From NCBI RefSeq assembly GCF_900113185.1, contig NZ_FOZD01000001.1, forward strand, positions 1,984,001-2,048,000: DNA of 64,000 bases, read 5' to 3'. Origin of the DNA: Agromyces sp. CF514. Its GTDB lineage: Bacteria; Actinomycetota; Actinomycetes; Actinomycetales; Microbacteriaceae. The stretch's first letter is position 1. Each line of letters starts with the position of its first letter. The notes under the pieces are model-generated. The model made no database searches. It was not told the DNA's origin and saw nothing but the letters and a program-made list of their open reading frames with translations. Positions 15,206 through 24,905 of this stretch are shown piece after piece. Both the position numbers and the translations under genes were made by a program.

Positions 15206-17119
15206 GTGACTTCCGTTTCGCGCTCAGAACATGACGACGAGGCTCCCGAAGGCACGGGCACGGGGGTGTCTGCCACCAGGGGGGCGGCATCAGCGCGCTC
15301 GGGCACGGGCGGCGCCTCGAAGCCCGCGTCATCGCCGGCGGCGAAGCGCGCTCCGGCCAGACGTGCGCCAACCGCGGCCGCCGATGCATCGGCCGAGACG
15401 AAGGGGGCCGCCGCGAAGTCGACGGCCTCCGACACGAGCGCCGCGAAGCGCGCTCCGGCCAGGCCCGCGACGGCGAAGACCACCGTCGCGAAGGGTTCTG
15501 CGGCGAAGGGCGCCGCCGCGAAGAGCGCTTCGGCGAAGAGCGCTTCGGCGAAGAGCGCCGCGGCGAAGTCGTCCGCCTCGAAGTCCGCGGAACCGCCTAC
15601 CGACGATTCCGCAGCCCAGACGGGCTCCAAGCGCACGGCCGCGTCGCGCGCCGCCTCAGCCGGCGCCGCCTCCGCCCGCACCGATGCGGCGAAGACGGCG
15701 CGATCCGCGCGCACTGCGGCCAAGACCGAGGCCCCCACGGCTCGCACCCGCGCGGCGTCCGCGGCGGCGAAGGAGCGTCAGACGCAGCGCGTCGCCGCCG
15801 CACTGACGACCGAGACCACGGCAGCCGAGCGAACCTCGCGCAAGAGCGCATCGCTCGAGACGCCGCCGAACGTCGTTCCCGAACCCGACGCCGTCGTGCT
15901 GCCCGTCGTCGAGTCGACGGACGTCGAGACGCCCGCCGCCGACGAGAACGCCTCGGGTGCGGTCATCACCGCCGCGGCGGTCGCCGCCGCACAGGCGGAG
16001 GCGGCGCGTGCTCGGGCGGCGGTCGAGACGGACGTCGCGGTCGACGAGATCGCCGTCGAGACCTCGGCGCCGACCGATGACGCCGCAGCAGCTGAGCCCG
16101 TCACGGTCGACGACACCGCCGAGTCGGAGCCCGCAGATGCCGCACAGCTCGCAGATGCCGCACAGCCTGCCGAGGTCGATGCCGCCGATTCCGCCGCCGC
16201 CGAACCCGAGGTGCTCGCCGCTCCTGCGGCCGAACCCGAGGTCCTCGAGGCCGCCGCAGCGACTGCGGTCGCCGTCATCGCGGCGCCGACGACGGCCCGC
16301 AACGCGCCGCGCAAGAAGCGCACCCTCCGCGTCGCCAGGGCCGCGCCCTCGGCCGACGCGCCGCGCGCGCTCCTGATCGACGGCCTCGTCAAGCAGTTCG
16401 GCGGCAACACGGCGGTCGACCACATCTCGCTCGAGGTCAGGGCCGGTTCGTTCTACGGCATCGTCGGGCCGAACGGTGCCGGCAAGACCACGACGCTCTC
16501 GATGGTCACCGGGCTGCTCCGCCCGGACGCGGGCACCGTGCGCATCCACGACATCGACGTCTGGGCCGACCCGGTGGCGGCCAAGCGGGCGACCGGCGTG
16601 CTTCCAGACCGGCTGCGCCTGTTCGACCGGCTCACCGGCGGCCAGCTCCTCGCGTACTCCGGATCGCTCCGCGGCCTCGACAGCCGCACGGTCCGCGAGC
16701 GCAGCGCCGACCTGATCGCGGCCTTCGGACTCGACGACGCGGTGGACCGCCTCGTCGCCGACTACTCGGCGGGCATGACGAAGAAGGTCGCGCTCGCGTG
16801 CGCGATGATCCATGCGCCGCGCCTGCTGGTGCTCGACGAGCCGTTCGAGTCCGTCGACCCCGTGTCCGCGGCGAACCTCACCGACATCCTCGAGCGCTAC
16901 GTCGCGGGCGGCGGCACCGTCGTGCTCTCCAGCCACGGCATGGACCTGATCGAGCGCGTCTGCGACTCGGCGGCGATCATCGTGGGCGGGCGCGTGCTCG
17001 CATCCGGAACCCTCGACGAGGTCCGCCAGGGCGAGACGCTCGAGGATCGGTTCGTCGAGCTCGCCGGCGGGCGCAAGGCAGCGGAGGGCATGGAGTGGTT
17101 GCACAGTTTCTCCGACTGA
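15206..17119 (+). CDS. ABC transporter ATPase with ~385-residue Ala/Lys-rich disordered N-terminus
   Basis: This is a 637-residue protein. Residues 1 to about 385 are low complexity: first Ala/Lys/Ser-rich with tandem units such as AKSASAKSASAKSAAAKS (about 105-125), resembling histone-H1-like bacterial tails, then an acidic Ala/Glu/Asp/Val-rich half, then a basic RKKRTLRVARAAP linker. The C-terminal 250 residues are a complete ABC ATPase: Walker A GPNGAGKTT (about 421), signature YSAGM, Walker B LLVLDEPFESVDP (about 545) and switch His in LSSHGMDL. It overlaps the next gene by 25 bases, so the two products probably form one transporter or membrane complex. ABC ATPases normally need no such extension. 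Confidence 0.85.
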   Translation: MTSVSRSEHDDEAPEGTGTGVSATRGAASARSGTGGASKPASSPAAKRAPARRAPTAAADASAETKGAAAKSTASDTSAAKRAPARPATAKTTVAKGSAAKGAAAKSASAKSASAKSAAAKSSASKSAEPPTDDSAAQTGSKRTAASRAASAGAASARTDAAKTARSARTAAKTEAPTARTRAASAAAKERQTQRVAAALTTETTAAERTSRKSASLETPPNVVPEPDAVVLPVVESTDVETPAADENASGAVITAAAVAAAQAEAARARAAVETDVAVDEIAVETSAPTDDAAAAEPVTVDDTAESEPADAAQLADAAQPAEVDAADSAAAEPEVLAAPAAEPEVLEAAAATAVAVIAAPTTARNAPRKKRTLRVARAAPSADAPRALLIDGLVKQFGGNTAVDHISLEVRAGSFYGIVGPNGAGKTTTLSMVTGLLRPDAGTVRIHDIDVWADPVAAKRATGVLPDRLRLFDRLTGGQLLAYSGSLRGLDSRTVRERSADLIAAFGLDDAVDRLVADYSAGMTKKVALACAMIHAPRLLVLDEPFESVDPVSAANLTDILERYVAGGGTVVLSSHGMDLIERVCDSAAIIVGGRVLASGTLDEVRQGETLEDRFVELAGGRKAAEGMEWLHSFSD

Positions 17120-18669
17120 AGCTCCGGCTGCTCGGGAACATCTTCCAGCGCAGCGCGTGGCAGGTCGTCGGCGTCTCGCTGGGCATCGTGTACGGCGTCG
17201 CGATGTCGGCGCTGCTGTTCAGCGTGCTGGTCGGCCTCAGGCTCGTCGAAGACGTCACCCTCGTGCGCGACGGCCTCATCGTCGCCGGAAGCCTGACCAT
17301 GCTCGGCTTCGTGGTGTTCCCGTTGCTGTTCGGCAGCGAGGACACCATGGACCCGCGGCGCTTCGCACTGTTCGGCATCCCCGATCGCTCGCTCGCACTG
17401 GGCCTCGCGCTGGCCGCGACCGTGGGCATCCCGGCGATCGTGCTCGGAATCGCGCTGCTCGGCACGGTCGTCACCTGGTCGCGCGGGGTCGGTGAAGTGG
17501 TCTTCGCGCTGATCGGCGCCGCCCTCGCGTTCGCGACCTGCCTCCTGATCGGGCGGGTCGCGACCTCGGTCGCGTCGCTCGTGCTCGCAACCCGGCGGGC
17601 GAAGGAGATCGGGGGAGTGCTGGGCATCGTCCTGATCGTGGTGCTGTCGCCCGTGATCGTGGTGCTCGTGACGCTCGACTGGCAGACCGAGGGCCTGCTG
17701 CTGCTCGAAGCGGTCGCCGGCGTGCTCGGGTGGACCCCGCTCGGCGCCGCGTTCGCCGTTCCGGGCGACGCGGCCGCCGGTCTCTGGTGGATCGCGATCC
17801 TGAAGCTCCTCATCGCGGCGGCGAGCCTGGCCGTGCTCTGGCTCGGGTGGCGCGCGCTCGTCGCCCACATGCTGGTCACGCCCGGGCGCGAGGCATCCGC
17901 ACGGAACTACCGTGGCCTCGGCTGGTTCGACCGGATGCCGGGCACCGCCGCCGGTGCGATCGCGGCGCGCAGCATCACCTACTGGGGTCGCGACGCCCGC
18001 TACTGGGTGTCGATCGTCATGCTGCCGCTCGTGCCCCTGCTCGTGCTCGTGCCGCTGACGCTCGCCGGATTCCCGCTCACGGTGACCGCGCTCATCCCGG
18101 TTCCCCTGCTCTGCCTGCTGCTCGGCTGGACCCTGCACAACGACACCGCGTACGACAGCACCGCCATTTGGCTGCACGTCGCGTCCGGCGTGCGCGGATG
18201 GGCCGATCGGCTCGGGCGCCTCGTTCCCGTGCTCGTCGGCGGCGTGCTCGTGATCGGCGTGGGCGCCGCGCTCACGATGATCGCGATCGACGACGACACC
18301 GTGCTGCCCTCGCTGATCGGCGTGAGCACGGCGCTGCTCTTCGGCGGGCTCGGCGTCGGGTCGATCGCGTCGGCGCGGTTCCCCTATCCGGCTGTGAAGC
18401 CCGGCGACTCGCCGTTCCAGCAGCCGCAGTCCACCGGGGCGATCTCGGCGCTCGTGCAGTCGATCACGATGATCGGCTCGCTGCTCGTGGCGACTCCGGC
18501 CGTGTACTTCGCGTACCGGGGGCTCACGGGCGACGCGACGTGGCACGCCTACTCGTTCATCGCCGGTACGGCGGCGGGCGTGCTCGTGCTCGTGCTCGGC
18601 ATCTTCGCCGGCGGTCGCGTGTTCGACCGACGCGGTCCCGAGATCCTGGGCGCAGCGCTCCGCGCCTGA
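17095..18669 (+). CDS. Polytopic membrane protein, putative permease partner of the upstream ATPase
   Basis: This is a 524-residue membrane protein with about twelve hydrophobic segments. I recognise no motif that names a family; the hydrophobic blocks occur in two groups (about residues 20-260 and 290-520) separated by a soluble stretch containing TPGREASARNYRGLGWFDR. The GTG at 17095 has GGAGGG 7 bases upstream and lies inside the ATPase gene, overlapping it by 25 bases, which strongly suggests translational coupling and a functional pair. By context it would be the transmembrane half of an ABC-2-like exporter. The substrate cannot be inferred. Confidence 0.75.
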   Translation: MVAQFLRLKLRLLGNIFQRSAWQVVGVSLGIVYGVAMSALLFSVLVGLRLVEDVTLVRDGLIVAGSLTMLGFVVFPLLFGSEDTMDPRRFALFGIPDRSLALGLALAATVGIPAIVLGIALLGTVVTWSRGVGEVVFALIGAALAFATCLLIGRVATSVASLVLATRRAKEIGGVLGIVLIVVLSPVIVVLVTLDWQTEGLLLLEAVAGVLGWTPLGAAFAVPGDAAAGLWWIAILKLLIAAASLAVLWLGWRALVAHMLVTPGREASARNYRGLGWFDRMPGTAAGAIAARSITYWGRDARYWVSIVMLPLVPLLVLVPLTLAGFPLTVTALIPVPLLCLLLGWTLHNDTAYDSTAIWLHVASGVRGWADRLGRLVPVLVGGVLVIGVGAALTMIAIDDDTVLPSLIGVSTALLFGGLGVGSIASARFPYPAVKPGDSPFQQPQSTGAISALVQSITMIGSLLVATPAVYFAYRGLTGDATWHAYSFIAGTAAGVLVLVLGIFAGGRVFDRRGPEILGAALRA

Positions 18670-18779
18670 GTCCGCATGCCTTCGCGGCGACTCGGACGGT
18701 TCGCGCGCGAGGCGTAGGACGGTTCGCCGCGCGCACGGCCGCGTTCCACGGGCTCGGACCGACGGGCATCCGCTGGCCG

Positions 18780-18785
18780 TAGAAT
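18780..18785 (+). promoter_or_regulatory. -10 box (TAGAAT), leaderless type
   Basis: TAGAAT, 7 bases, then the ATG at 18793. Confidence 0.55.
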
Positions 18786-18792
18786 CGAACCC

Positions 18793-19080
18793 ATGATCAT
18801 GCCCGTGAACGCCAGCATCGCCGACCCCGACGCCCCCGGCGGCACGACCTCGGTGCTCGACCGCGAGCTCGAGAAGCTCCTGCAAGAGGAGGCCATCGAG
18901 CCGGGCGATCACGAGCGCTTCTCGCACTACGTCAAGAAGGACAAGATCCTCGAGTCGGCCATGACCGGCAAGCCCGTGAAGGCGTTGTGCGGCAAGAAGT
19001 GGACCCCCGGGCGCGACCCCGAGAAGTTCCCGGTCTGCCCGACGTGCAAGGAGATCTACGAGAAGATGAAGAAGGGCTGA
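18793..19080 (+). CDS. DUF3039 family protein
   Basis: This is a 95-residue actinobacterial protein of the DUF3039 type. The recognisable part is HERFSHYVKKDKILESAMTGKPVKALCGKKWTPGRDPEKFPVCPTCKEIY. The spaced cysteines (ALCGKKW and CPTC) look like a small metal-binding, zinc-ribbon-like site. No function is established. The gene sits at the edge of the conserved pncB-murI-rph-rdgB block and is transcribed toward the convergent pncB. The ATG follows a TAGAAT -10 at leaderless spacing; a second ATG two codons on (MIMPV) is also possible. Confidence 0.8.
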   Translation: MIMPVNASIADPDAPGGTTSVLDRELEKLLQEEAIEPGDHERFSHYVKKDKILESAMTGKPVKALCGKKWTPGRDPEKFPVCPTCKEIYEKMKKG

Positions 19081-19150
19081 TCGCCCCGCTCCATCACTCC
19101 GGCATGCGCGACACCTCCGGCGCCGGCGACGGCGACGACGCCGCCGCCGC

Positions 19151-20470
19151 TCAGCGGTAGGTCGTCGGGATCGCGGCGTCGCCGCGTCCGAGCCGGAACG
19201 CCTCGATCGGCAGTTCCTGCATGACCTCGGCGCGGTGCGCGCGGGCGGCCGCGGTGCCCTCGGACCCGAGGTATGCGGCATCCGCCACGCCGCCGGTCAT
19301 GAGGGGCACCATGAGCGGGCGCAGGCGCGTGCCCTCCTCGAACTCGGCTTCGCCGCCCGGTCCGTCGCCGACGAAGACGAGCTCCTCGCGCGCCGTGCGC
19401 GTCGAGTCGAGGCGCCGCGCCGCGTTCTTGCGCCCGCCGACGCTCGCCTTCGAGGCCGAGGCCTTCGCGACCGAGACCCACTCGCCGGCGTCGTCGCGGC
19501 GCGCGACGAGCTTGAAGACCATGCCCGCGGCGGGGGACCCGGAGCCGGTCACGACCGAGGTGCCGACGCCGTACGCGTCGACCGGTGCGCCCGAGAGCCC
19601 GGCGATCGTGAATTCGTCGAGGTCGCTCGTGACGGTGATCCGCGTGTCGACCGCGCCGAGCTCGTCGAGCTGGTCGCGGACGCCCGCGACGACCGTCGGC
19701 AGGTCGCCCGAGTCGATGCGCACCGCCCCGAGGCCCGTGCCGGCGACCCGCACGGCGGTCTCGACGCCCTGCCGGATGTCGTACGTGTCGACCAGCAGGG
19801 TCGTGTTCGGTCCGAAGGCCTCGACCTGGGCGCGGAACGCCTGCTCCTCGGAATCGTGCAGCAGCGTGAACGCATGCGCGGCGGTGCCCATGGTCGGGAT
19901 GCCCCAGGTGCGTCCGGCCTCGAGGTTCGAGGTCGCGTCGAATCCGGCGATGTAGGCCGCCCGTGCAGCCGCGACGGCCGAACGCTCGCCCGTGCGTCGC
20001 GACCCCATCTCGGCGATGGGGCGACCGAGCGCGACCGACACCATGCGCGCCGCCGCGCTCGAGACCGAGGAGTCGAAGTTCAGCGTCGAGAGCACGACGG
20101 TCTCGAGCATGACGGCCTCGGCGAACGACGCCTGGATGGTCAGCAGCGGGGATCCGGGGAAGTACACCTCGCCCTCGCGGTAGCCCCACACGTCGCCCCG
20201 GAAGCGGTAGTCGGCGAGCCAGTCGAGCGTCTCGGAGCGCACGACGCGATTGGCGCGCAGCCACTCGAGTTCGGCCTCGTCGAACCGGAACTCCGCGATG
20301 AGCTCGAGCAGGCGCCCGGTGCCGGCGACGACGCCGTAGCGTCGCCCGTCGGGCAGGCGGCGCGCGAACGCCTCGAAGAGGCTCTCCCGATGCGCGGTGC
20401 CGTTCTGCAACGCGGCATCCACCATGGTGAGCTCGTATCGGTCGGTGAGCAGCGCTGAAGACCCGGTCAC
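19151..20470 (-). CDS. pncB: Nicotinate phosphoribosyltransferase
   Basis: This 439-residue enzyme makes nicotinate mononucleotide from nicotinate, PRPP and ATP in NAD salvage. [13 protein letters not shown] is the typical start of the PncB2-type enzyme. The catalytic-His region is in [11 protein letters not shown], and the phosphate-binding region is [10 protein letters not shown] and [10 protein letters not shown]. The Lys/Ala-rich [18 protein letters not shown] loop near residue 325 is longer than in many relatives. The start is the GTG at 20470, preceded by a TAGGCT -10 at 6 bases. It is divergent from murI, with both start regions inside about 110 bases, the usual actinobacterial arrangement. 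Confidence 0.92.
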   Translation of the reverse strand: MTGSSALLTDRYELTMVDAALQNGTAHRESLFEAFARRLPDGRRYGVVAGTGRLLELIAEFRFDEAELEWLRANRVVRSETLDWLADYRFRGDVWGYREGEVYFPGSPLLTIQASFAEAVMLETVVLSTLNFDSSVSSAAARMVSVALGRPIAEMGSRRTGERSAVAAARAAYIAGFDATSNLEAGRTWGIPTMGTAAHAFTLLHDSEEQAFRAQVEAFGPNTTLLVDTYDIRQGVETAVRVAGTGLGAVRIDSGDLPTVVAGVRDQLDELGAVDTRITVTSDLDEFTIAGLSGAPVDAYGVGTSVVTGSGSPAAGMVFKLVARRDDAGEWVSVAKASASKASVGGRKNAARRLDSTRTAREELVFVGDGPGGEAEFEEGTRLRPLMVPLMTGGVADAAYLGSEGTAAARAHRAEVMQELPIEAFRLGRGDAAIPTTYR

Positions 20471-20476
20471 CCGATC

Positions 20477-20482
20477 AGCCTA
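20477..20482 (-). promoter_or_regulatory. -10 box (TAGGCT) for pncB
   Basis: TAGGCT on the minus strand lies 6 bases before the GTG at 20470. Confidence 0.55.
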
Positions 20483-20565
20483 GCGACGGATGCCGCATCG
20501 CAGTGCCGCGATGCCGCGATGCCGCGACCCGGCGAACGGCGGCCGCCCGCCCCCGCCGACTCGCC

Positions 20566-20571
20566 TAAGCT
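20566..20571 (+). promoter_or_regulatory. -10 box (TAAGCT) for the murI-rph-rdgB operon
   Basis: TAAGCT lies 8 bases before the GTG at 20580; no ribosome-binding site is present. Confidence 0.5.
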
Positions 20572-20579
20572 GGTCTGTC

Positions 20580-21425
20580 GTGACGGATGCACCGATCGGG
20601 ATCTTCGACTCCGGCGTGGGCGGGCTCACGGTGGCCCGAGCCGTGAAGGAGCAGCTGCCGAACGAGTCGATCCTCTACATCGGCGATCTCGAGCACTCGC
20701 CCTACGGGCCGAAGAAGATCGCCGACGTGCGCGGCTACGCGCTCGCGGTGCTCGACGACCTCGTCGCGCAGGGCGTGAAGATGCTCGTGATCGCCTGCAA
20801 CACGGCTTCCGCCGCGATGCTGCGCGACGCGCGCGAGCGCTACGACGTGCCAGTGGTCGAGGTGATCCAGCCGGCCGTGCGCCGTGCGGTCGCGACCACG
20901 CGCAACGGTCGGGTCGGCGTCATCGGCACGGCGGGCACGATCTCGTCGCGGGCCTACGACGACGCGTTCGCCGCCGCTCCGCACCTCGACCTGCACACGG
21001 TCGCCTGCCCGCGCTTCGTCGAGTTCGTCGAGGCGGGCGTCACGAGCGGCGACGAGCTCCTCGAGGTGGCCGAGCGATACCTCGCGCCGTTGCGCGCGGC
21101 CGACGTCGACACGCTCGTGCTCGGGTGCACGCACTACCCGTTCCTCAAGGGCGCCATCTCGTACGTCATGGGCGAGGGCGTGTCGCTCGTGTCGAGCGAC
21201 GTCGAGACGGCGAACGACGTCTACCGCGTGCTGGTCTCGAACGGCATGGAGCGGCGCGCCGCCATGCCGCCCACCTACCGATACGAGGCGACGGGCGGCT
21301 CGACGAGCGCGTTCCTCGACCTCGCGCACCGCCTCATCGCGCCCGAGATCCCGAGCGTCGAGCTCGTGCAGACCGGTGCCGTGACCATTCCAGACCACGT
21401 CAGACTTCGACAGGAGAACGCATGA
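20580..21425 (+). CDS. murI: Glutamate racemase
   Basis: This 281-residue cofactor-independent racemase makes D-glutamate for peptidoglycan. [12 protein letters not shown] is the N-terminal signature. The two catalytic cysteines are in [10 protein letters not shown] (about residue 70) and LGCTHYPFL (about 182), both in the standard context. The GTG at 20580 gives the family's usual length. The stop codon overlaps the ATG of rph (ATGA), so murI, rph and rdgB form a coupled operon, as in many actinobacteria. A leaderless -10 precedes it. Confidence 0.95.
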   Translation: MTDAPIGIFDSGVGGLTVARAVKEQLPNESILYIGDLEHSPYGPKKIADVRGYALAVLDDLVAQGVKMLVIACNTASAAMLRDARERYDVPVVEVIQPAVRRAVATTRNGRVGVIGTAGTISSRAYDDAFAAAPHLDLHTVACPRFVEFVEAGVTSGDELLEVAERYLAPLRAADVDTLVLGCTHYPFLKGAISYVMGEGVSLVSSDVETANDVYRVLVSNGMERRAAMPPTYRYEATGGSTSAFLDLAHRLIAPEIPSVELVQTGAVTIPDHVRLRQENA

Positions 21426-22186
21426 CCGAGGCATCCGAGAACCAGATCCTGCGCGCCGACGGGCGCACCCCCGACCAGCTCCGCGAGGTGCGGATCGAAC
21501 GCGGCTGGAGCGAGCACGCCGAGGGCAGCGCGCTCATCTCGTTCGGCCGCACCAAGGTGCTCTGCACGGCGAGCTTCACGAACGGCGTCCCGCGCTGGAT
21601 GTCGGGCAGCGGCAAGGGCTGGGTCACGGCCGAGTACGCGATGCTGCCCCGCGCCACGAACACGCGCAACGACCGCGAGGCCGTCAAGGGCCGCATCGGC
21701 GGCCGCACCCACGAGATCAGCCGCCTCATCGGCCGCAGCCTGCGTGCGGTCGTCGACATGAAGGGCCTCGGCGAGAACACGATCCAGATCGACTGCGACG
21801 TGCTGCAGGCCGACGGCGGCACGCGCACGGCCGCGATCACGGGCGCCTACGTCGCCATGGCCGACGCGATCGAGTGGGCCCGCGGCAAGAAGTTCATCGG
21901 CCAGAAGGCGCAGCCGCTCATCGACTCGGTCGCGGCGATCTCGGTCGGCATCGTCGCCGGCACGCCCATGCTCGACCTGGCCTACACCGAGGACTCGCGC
22001 GCCGAGACCGACATGAACGTCGTCGCGACGGGGCGCGGCCTCTTCGTCGAGGTGCAGGGCACGGCCGAGGGGGCGCCGTTCGATCGTCGCGAGCTCGACG
22101 CGCTCCTCGACCTCGCGCTGAGCGGCACCGCGTCGCTCACCGAGATCCAGAAGGCCGTGCTCGCCGAGGCGCGGGCGAACGCGTGA
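21422..22186 (+). CDS. rph: Ribonuclease PH
   Basis: This 254-residue phosphorolytic 3'-5' exoribonuclease trims tRNA 3' ends. [38 protein letters not shown] with the following [17 protein letters not shown] (the phosphate-binding Arg-rich region), [20 protein letters not shown] and [17 protein letters not shown] are all classical RNase PH segments, with the catalytic-metal Asp residues in the last. It starts by a 4-base overlap with murI and its stop overlaps the rdgB start (GTGA). A good GACAGGAGAA ribosome-binding site lies inside the murI 3' end. Confidence 0.96.
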   Translation: MTEASENQILRADGRTPDQLREVRIERGWSEHAEGSALISFGRTKVLCTASFTNGVPRWMSGSGKGWVTAEYAMLPRATNTRNDREAVKGRIGGRTHEISRLIGRSLRAVVDMKGLGENTIQIDCDVLQADGGTRTAAITGAYVAMADAIEWARGKKFIGQKAQPLIDSVAAISVGIVAGTPMLDLAYTEDSRAETDMNVVATGRGLFVEVQGTAEGAPFDRRELDALLDLALSGTASLTEIQKAVLAEARANA

Positions 22187-22821
22187 ACCTCGAGATCGTC
22201 CTCGCGACCCACAACGCGCACAAGGTCGCCGAGTTCCAGCGCATCATCGGCGAGCGGATGCCGCACGCCACCGTCGTGTCCTACGACGGCCCCGAGCCGG
22301 TCGAAGACGGCACCAGCTTCGCCGCGAACGCCCTCATCAAGGCGCGTGCGGCGGCGGCGCACACCGGACGCATCGCGCTGGCCGACGACTCCGGCATCGT
22401 GGTCGACGTGCTGGGCGAAGCCCCCGGCATCCTCTCGGCGCGCTGGGCCGGGCACCGGGCCGGAGACGAGGCGAACCGGCTGCTGCTGCTCGACCAGCTC
22501 TCCGACTTCGCGCGCCCGAACCGTGGGGCCGAGTTCCGGTGCACGATCGCGCTCGTCGTGCCCGAGGGCCTGCTCGACGACGCGACCGAGTTCGTCGCCG
22601 AGGGCCGCTGGCGGGGCACGCTCGCGTACGAGCCGCGTGGTTCGCACGGCTTCGGCTACGACCCGATCTTCGAGCCCGACGGCCTCGAGGTCACCGCGGC
22701 CGAGCTCACGCCCGAGCAGAAGAACGCGCAGAGCCACCGGGCGCTCGCATTCGTCGAGCTGCTGCCCGAGCTCGAGCGCGTGGCGGCGCGGGTCGCGGCA
22801 CGGGCCGGCGCCGGGGCCTGA
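22183..22821 (+). CDS. rdgB: XTP/dITP diphosphatase (non-canonical purine NTP pyrophosphatase)
   Basis: This 212-residue Ham1/RdgB enzyme hydrolyses ITP, dITP and XTP so that deaminated purines stay out of nucleic acids. [12 protein letters not shown] is the nucleotide-binding start, [25 protein letters not shown] contains the catalytic Asp and metal site, and [15 protein letters not shown] is the base-specificity loop. The GTG start overlaps the rph stop (GTGA). It is the last gene of the murI operon; the following metal transporter has its own -10. Confidence 0.95.
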   Translation: MNLEIVLATHNAHKVAEFQRIIGERMPHATVVSYDGPEPVEDGTSFAANALIKARAAAAHTGRIALADDSGIVVDVLGEAPGILSARWAGHRAGDEANRLLLLDQLSDFARPNRGAEFRCTIALVVPEGLLDDATEFVAEGRWRGTLAYEPRGSHGFGYDPIFEPDGLEVTAAELTPEQKNAQSHRALAFVELLPELERVAARVAARAGAGA

Positions 22822-22866
22822 GAACGCGACTCATTCCCATCACCGGCGGCGCGTCGATTCGCCGCC

Positions 22867-22872
22867 TACCCT
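22867..22872 (+). promoter_or_regulatory. -10 box (TACCCT), leaderless type
   Basis: TACCCT, 7 bases (including GAGGTG), then the ATG at 22880. Confidence 0.45.
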
Positions 22873-22879
22873 TGAGGTG

Positions 22880-23815
22880 ATGGCTCACTCACACGATCAT
22901 TCGCACGGCCACGCCCACGGGGCGGCGAATCGCACCAGGCTCTGGATCGCGATCGCCATCATCGGCGTGTTCCTCGTGGTGCAGGTCGTGGGCTCGGCGC
23001 TCACCGGTTCGCTCGCCCTGCTCGCCGACGCCGGGCACATGTCGAGCGACCTGATCGGACTCGTGGTGGCGCTCGTCGCGGCCACGGTCGCGGCACGCCC
23101 GGCGACCGACCGGCAGACGTACGGCTACCGCCGGGCAGAGGTGCTCGGCGCGCTCGTGAACGGCGTGATCCTCGTGGTCGTCGCGGTGACGGTCGCGATC
23201 GGCGCGGTGTCCCGCCTGGTCGAGGGCGCCTCGGGCGAGGCGCACGAGGTCGCGGGCGGCGGCATGCTGATCGTGGGCGCCGCCGGTCTCGTCGCGAACA
23301 TCGCCGCGATGCTCGTGCTGCGCGGCGGCGCGAAGGACTCCATCAACCTGCGGGGCGCCTACCTCGAGGTGCTGGGCGACCTCATCGGCTCCGTGCTCGT
23401 GATGATCGCCGCGCTCGTGATCGTGTTCACGGGCTTCGACGCGGCCGACCCGATCGCCTCGATCGGCATCGCCGTGCTCATCGTGCCGCGCGCCGTCTCG
23501 CTGCTGCGCGACGTCATGCACGTGCTCTTCGAGTCGGCCCCGGCAGACACGGATGTCGCCGAGATCCGCGAGCACATCCTGCGCACGCCGGGCGTGGTCG
23601 CCGTGCACGACGTGCACGTGTGGCAGATCACGTCGGGTCAGCCGGTCTTCTCGGCGCACGTCGAGGTCGAGCCCGAGGTCTTCGCCTCGGGTCGGACGGG
23701 GGCGTTGCTCGACGAGCTCGGCGGATGCCTCACCGCGCACTTCGACGTCGAGCACTCGACGTTCCAGCTCGAGCCCGCGGGCCGCGCGGGCCAGGAGCAG
23801 GGCTCGCACCGCTGA
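22880..23815 (+). CDS. Cation diffusion facilitator (CzcD/ZitB-type metal efflux)
   Basis: This is a 311-residue CDF transporter, expected to export Zn(II) or similar divalent cations in exchange for protons. A His-rich metal-capturing N-terminus (HSHDHSHGHAHG) precedes six membrane helices. The first metal-site half is ADAGHMSSD (helix 2); the second, in GAYLEVLGDLIGS (helix 5), has Glu where CzcD-type proteins usually have His, which may shift metal preference. The cytoplasmic C-terminal domain has VHDVHVWQITSG and ends in a conserved FDVEHSTFQLE. It follows rdgB by 58 bases with its own promoter and converges on the DedA gene. Confidence 0.9.
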   Translation: MAHSHDHSHGHAHGAANRTRLWIAIAIIGVFLVVQVVGSALTGSLALLADAGHMSSDLIGLVVALVAATVAARPATDRQTYGYRRAEVLGALVNGVILVVVAVTVAIGAVSRLVEGASGEAHEVAGGGMLIVGAAGLVANIAAMLVLRGGAKDSINLRGAYLEVLGDLIGSVLVMIAALVIVFTGFDAADPIASIGIAVLIVPRAVSLLRDVMHVLFESAPADTDVAEIREHILRTPGVVAVHDVHVWQITSGQPVFSAHVEVEPEVFASGRTGALLDELGGCLTAHFDVEHSTFQLEPAGRAGQEQGSHR

Positions 23816-23912
23816 GTCGCGGCGCGGCGCCTCGAACCGTCGCGGTGACCCGCGCGGCGCCTCGCGCGGCATCCGGAGCCGGAGCCGCGAGCGCGGGCAG
23901 CCCGGCCGGAGG

Positions 23913-24674
23913 TCAGCGCTGGTCTTCGGGGCCCCGCTCGAAGACCTCGGGGTCGAGCACGAGCGCCTCGGCCTCGTGCTCGTCGGTGATGACGTCCTCA
24001 CCCGCGCGCTCGGCCTTCCTGGCCTTCGAGCGCTCGCGCAGGTAGTGCCAGAGCGTGATGATCGCGGTGCCGCCGACGGCCGCGAGCAGGATGAGGTCGA
24101 TGTACGACTTCACGAAGTCGGCGACAGGCGGGATGAACCCGATCGCGTAGCCGAACATCGTCAGTCCGAAGCCCCACAGCACTGCGCCGATGAGGTTGTA
24201 GATCGTGTACTTGCCCTTGTGCATGTGGCCGACGCCGGCGGCGATGGGCGTGAAGGTTCGCACGATGGGAACGAAGCGGGCGAGGATCACGGCGAGGGCG
24301 CCGAAGCGGTCGAAGAACGCGTTCGTGCGTTCGACGTTCTTGACGCTGAAGAGCCCGGATTCCTTGCGTTCGAAGATCGACGGGCCGGCCTTGTGGCCGA
24401 TGTAGTACCCGACCTCTCCGCCGACGAACGCCGCGAGCCCGATGAGCAGCGAGACCCACCACACCGAGATGCCGAAGACGCCGTGCTCCGAGCCGGGCAG
24501 CGGGTGCGAGAGCAGGCCCGAGATCACGAGGAGCGTGTCGCCCGGCAGCAGGAACCCGACGAGCAGACCGGTCTCGGCGAAGATGATGCCGCACACGACG
24601 AGCAGGGCCCACGGGCCGGCTCCGCCGATGATGGTCTCGGGGTCGAGCCACGGGATGAGTGCGGTGTGGATCAC
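23913..24674 (-). CDS. DedA family membrane protein
   Basis: This is a 253-residue DedA/VTT-domain membrane protein. The diagnostic segments are FAETGLLVGFLLPGDTLL near residue 32, GGEVGYYIGHKAG near 85, and the amphipathic FGALAVILARFVPIVRTFTPIAAGVG with its conserved Arg residues (about 123-148). DedA proteins are thought to act in lipid-carrier or phospholipid flipping and envelope maintenance. The C-terminus is a charged cytoplasmic tail. A GTG start at 24674 is preceded by an AGGAG site and, further back, a TAGACT -10 at 24741-24746. Confidence 0.9.
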   Translation of the reverse strand: MIHTALIPWLDPETIIGGAGPWALLVVCGIIFAETGLLVGFLLPGDTLLVISGLLSHPLPGSEHGVFGISVWWVSLLIGLAAFVGGEVGYYIGHKAGPSIFERKESGLFSVKNVERTNAFFDRFGALAVILARFVPIVRTFTPIAAGVGHMHKGKYTIYNLIGAVLWGFGLTMFGYAIGFIPPVADFVKSYIDLILLAAVGGTAIITLWHYLRERSKARKAERAGEDVITDEHEAEALVLDPEVFERGPEDQR

Positions 24675-24740
24675 GAAGGGGGCTCCTGTCGGCGTCGAGA
24701 CGCGGCCGTGCAGCGGCTCGGTGCGGCGTGGTGTCGTTGC

Positions 24741-24746
24741 AGTCTA
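24741..24746 (-). promoter_or_regulatory. -10 box (TAGACT) for the DedA gene
   Basis: TAGACT on the minus strand gives a leader of roughly 60 bases ahead of the GTG at 24674. Confidence 0.4.
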
Positions 24747-24832
24747 GCGATCCGAGGTGGCTGCCGACTGGGGGAGAACCCCGAAATCATCCTCTGGGGT
24801 GAGTCGTCTCGAACCAGGGGGTGAGACACCAT

Positions 24833-24877
24833 CGGCGCCGCGGCATCCGATCGGGTCGAACGGATGCCGCGGCGCCG
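24833..24877 (-). terminator. Hairpin downstream of the heme oxygenase gene
   Basis: CGGCGCCGCGGCATCCG (24833-24849) pairs perfectly over 17 bp with 24861-24877 around an 11-base loop. It lies about 30 bases after the heme oxygenase stop, lacks a T-run, and carries the iterated GGCATCC motif. Confidence 0.65.
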
Positions 24878-24905
24878 GCGGGTGCGCTGGGTGCAGGTTG
24901 CTCGA

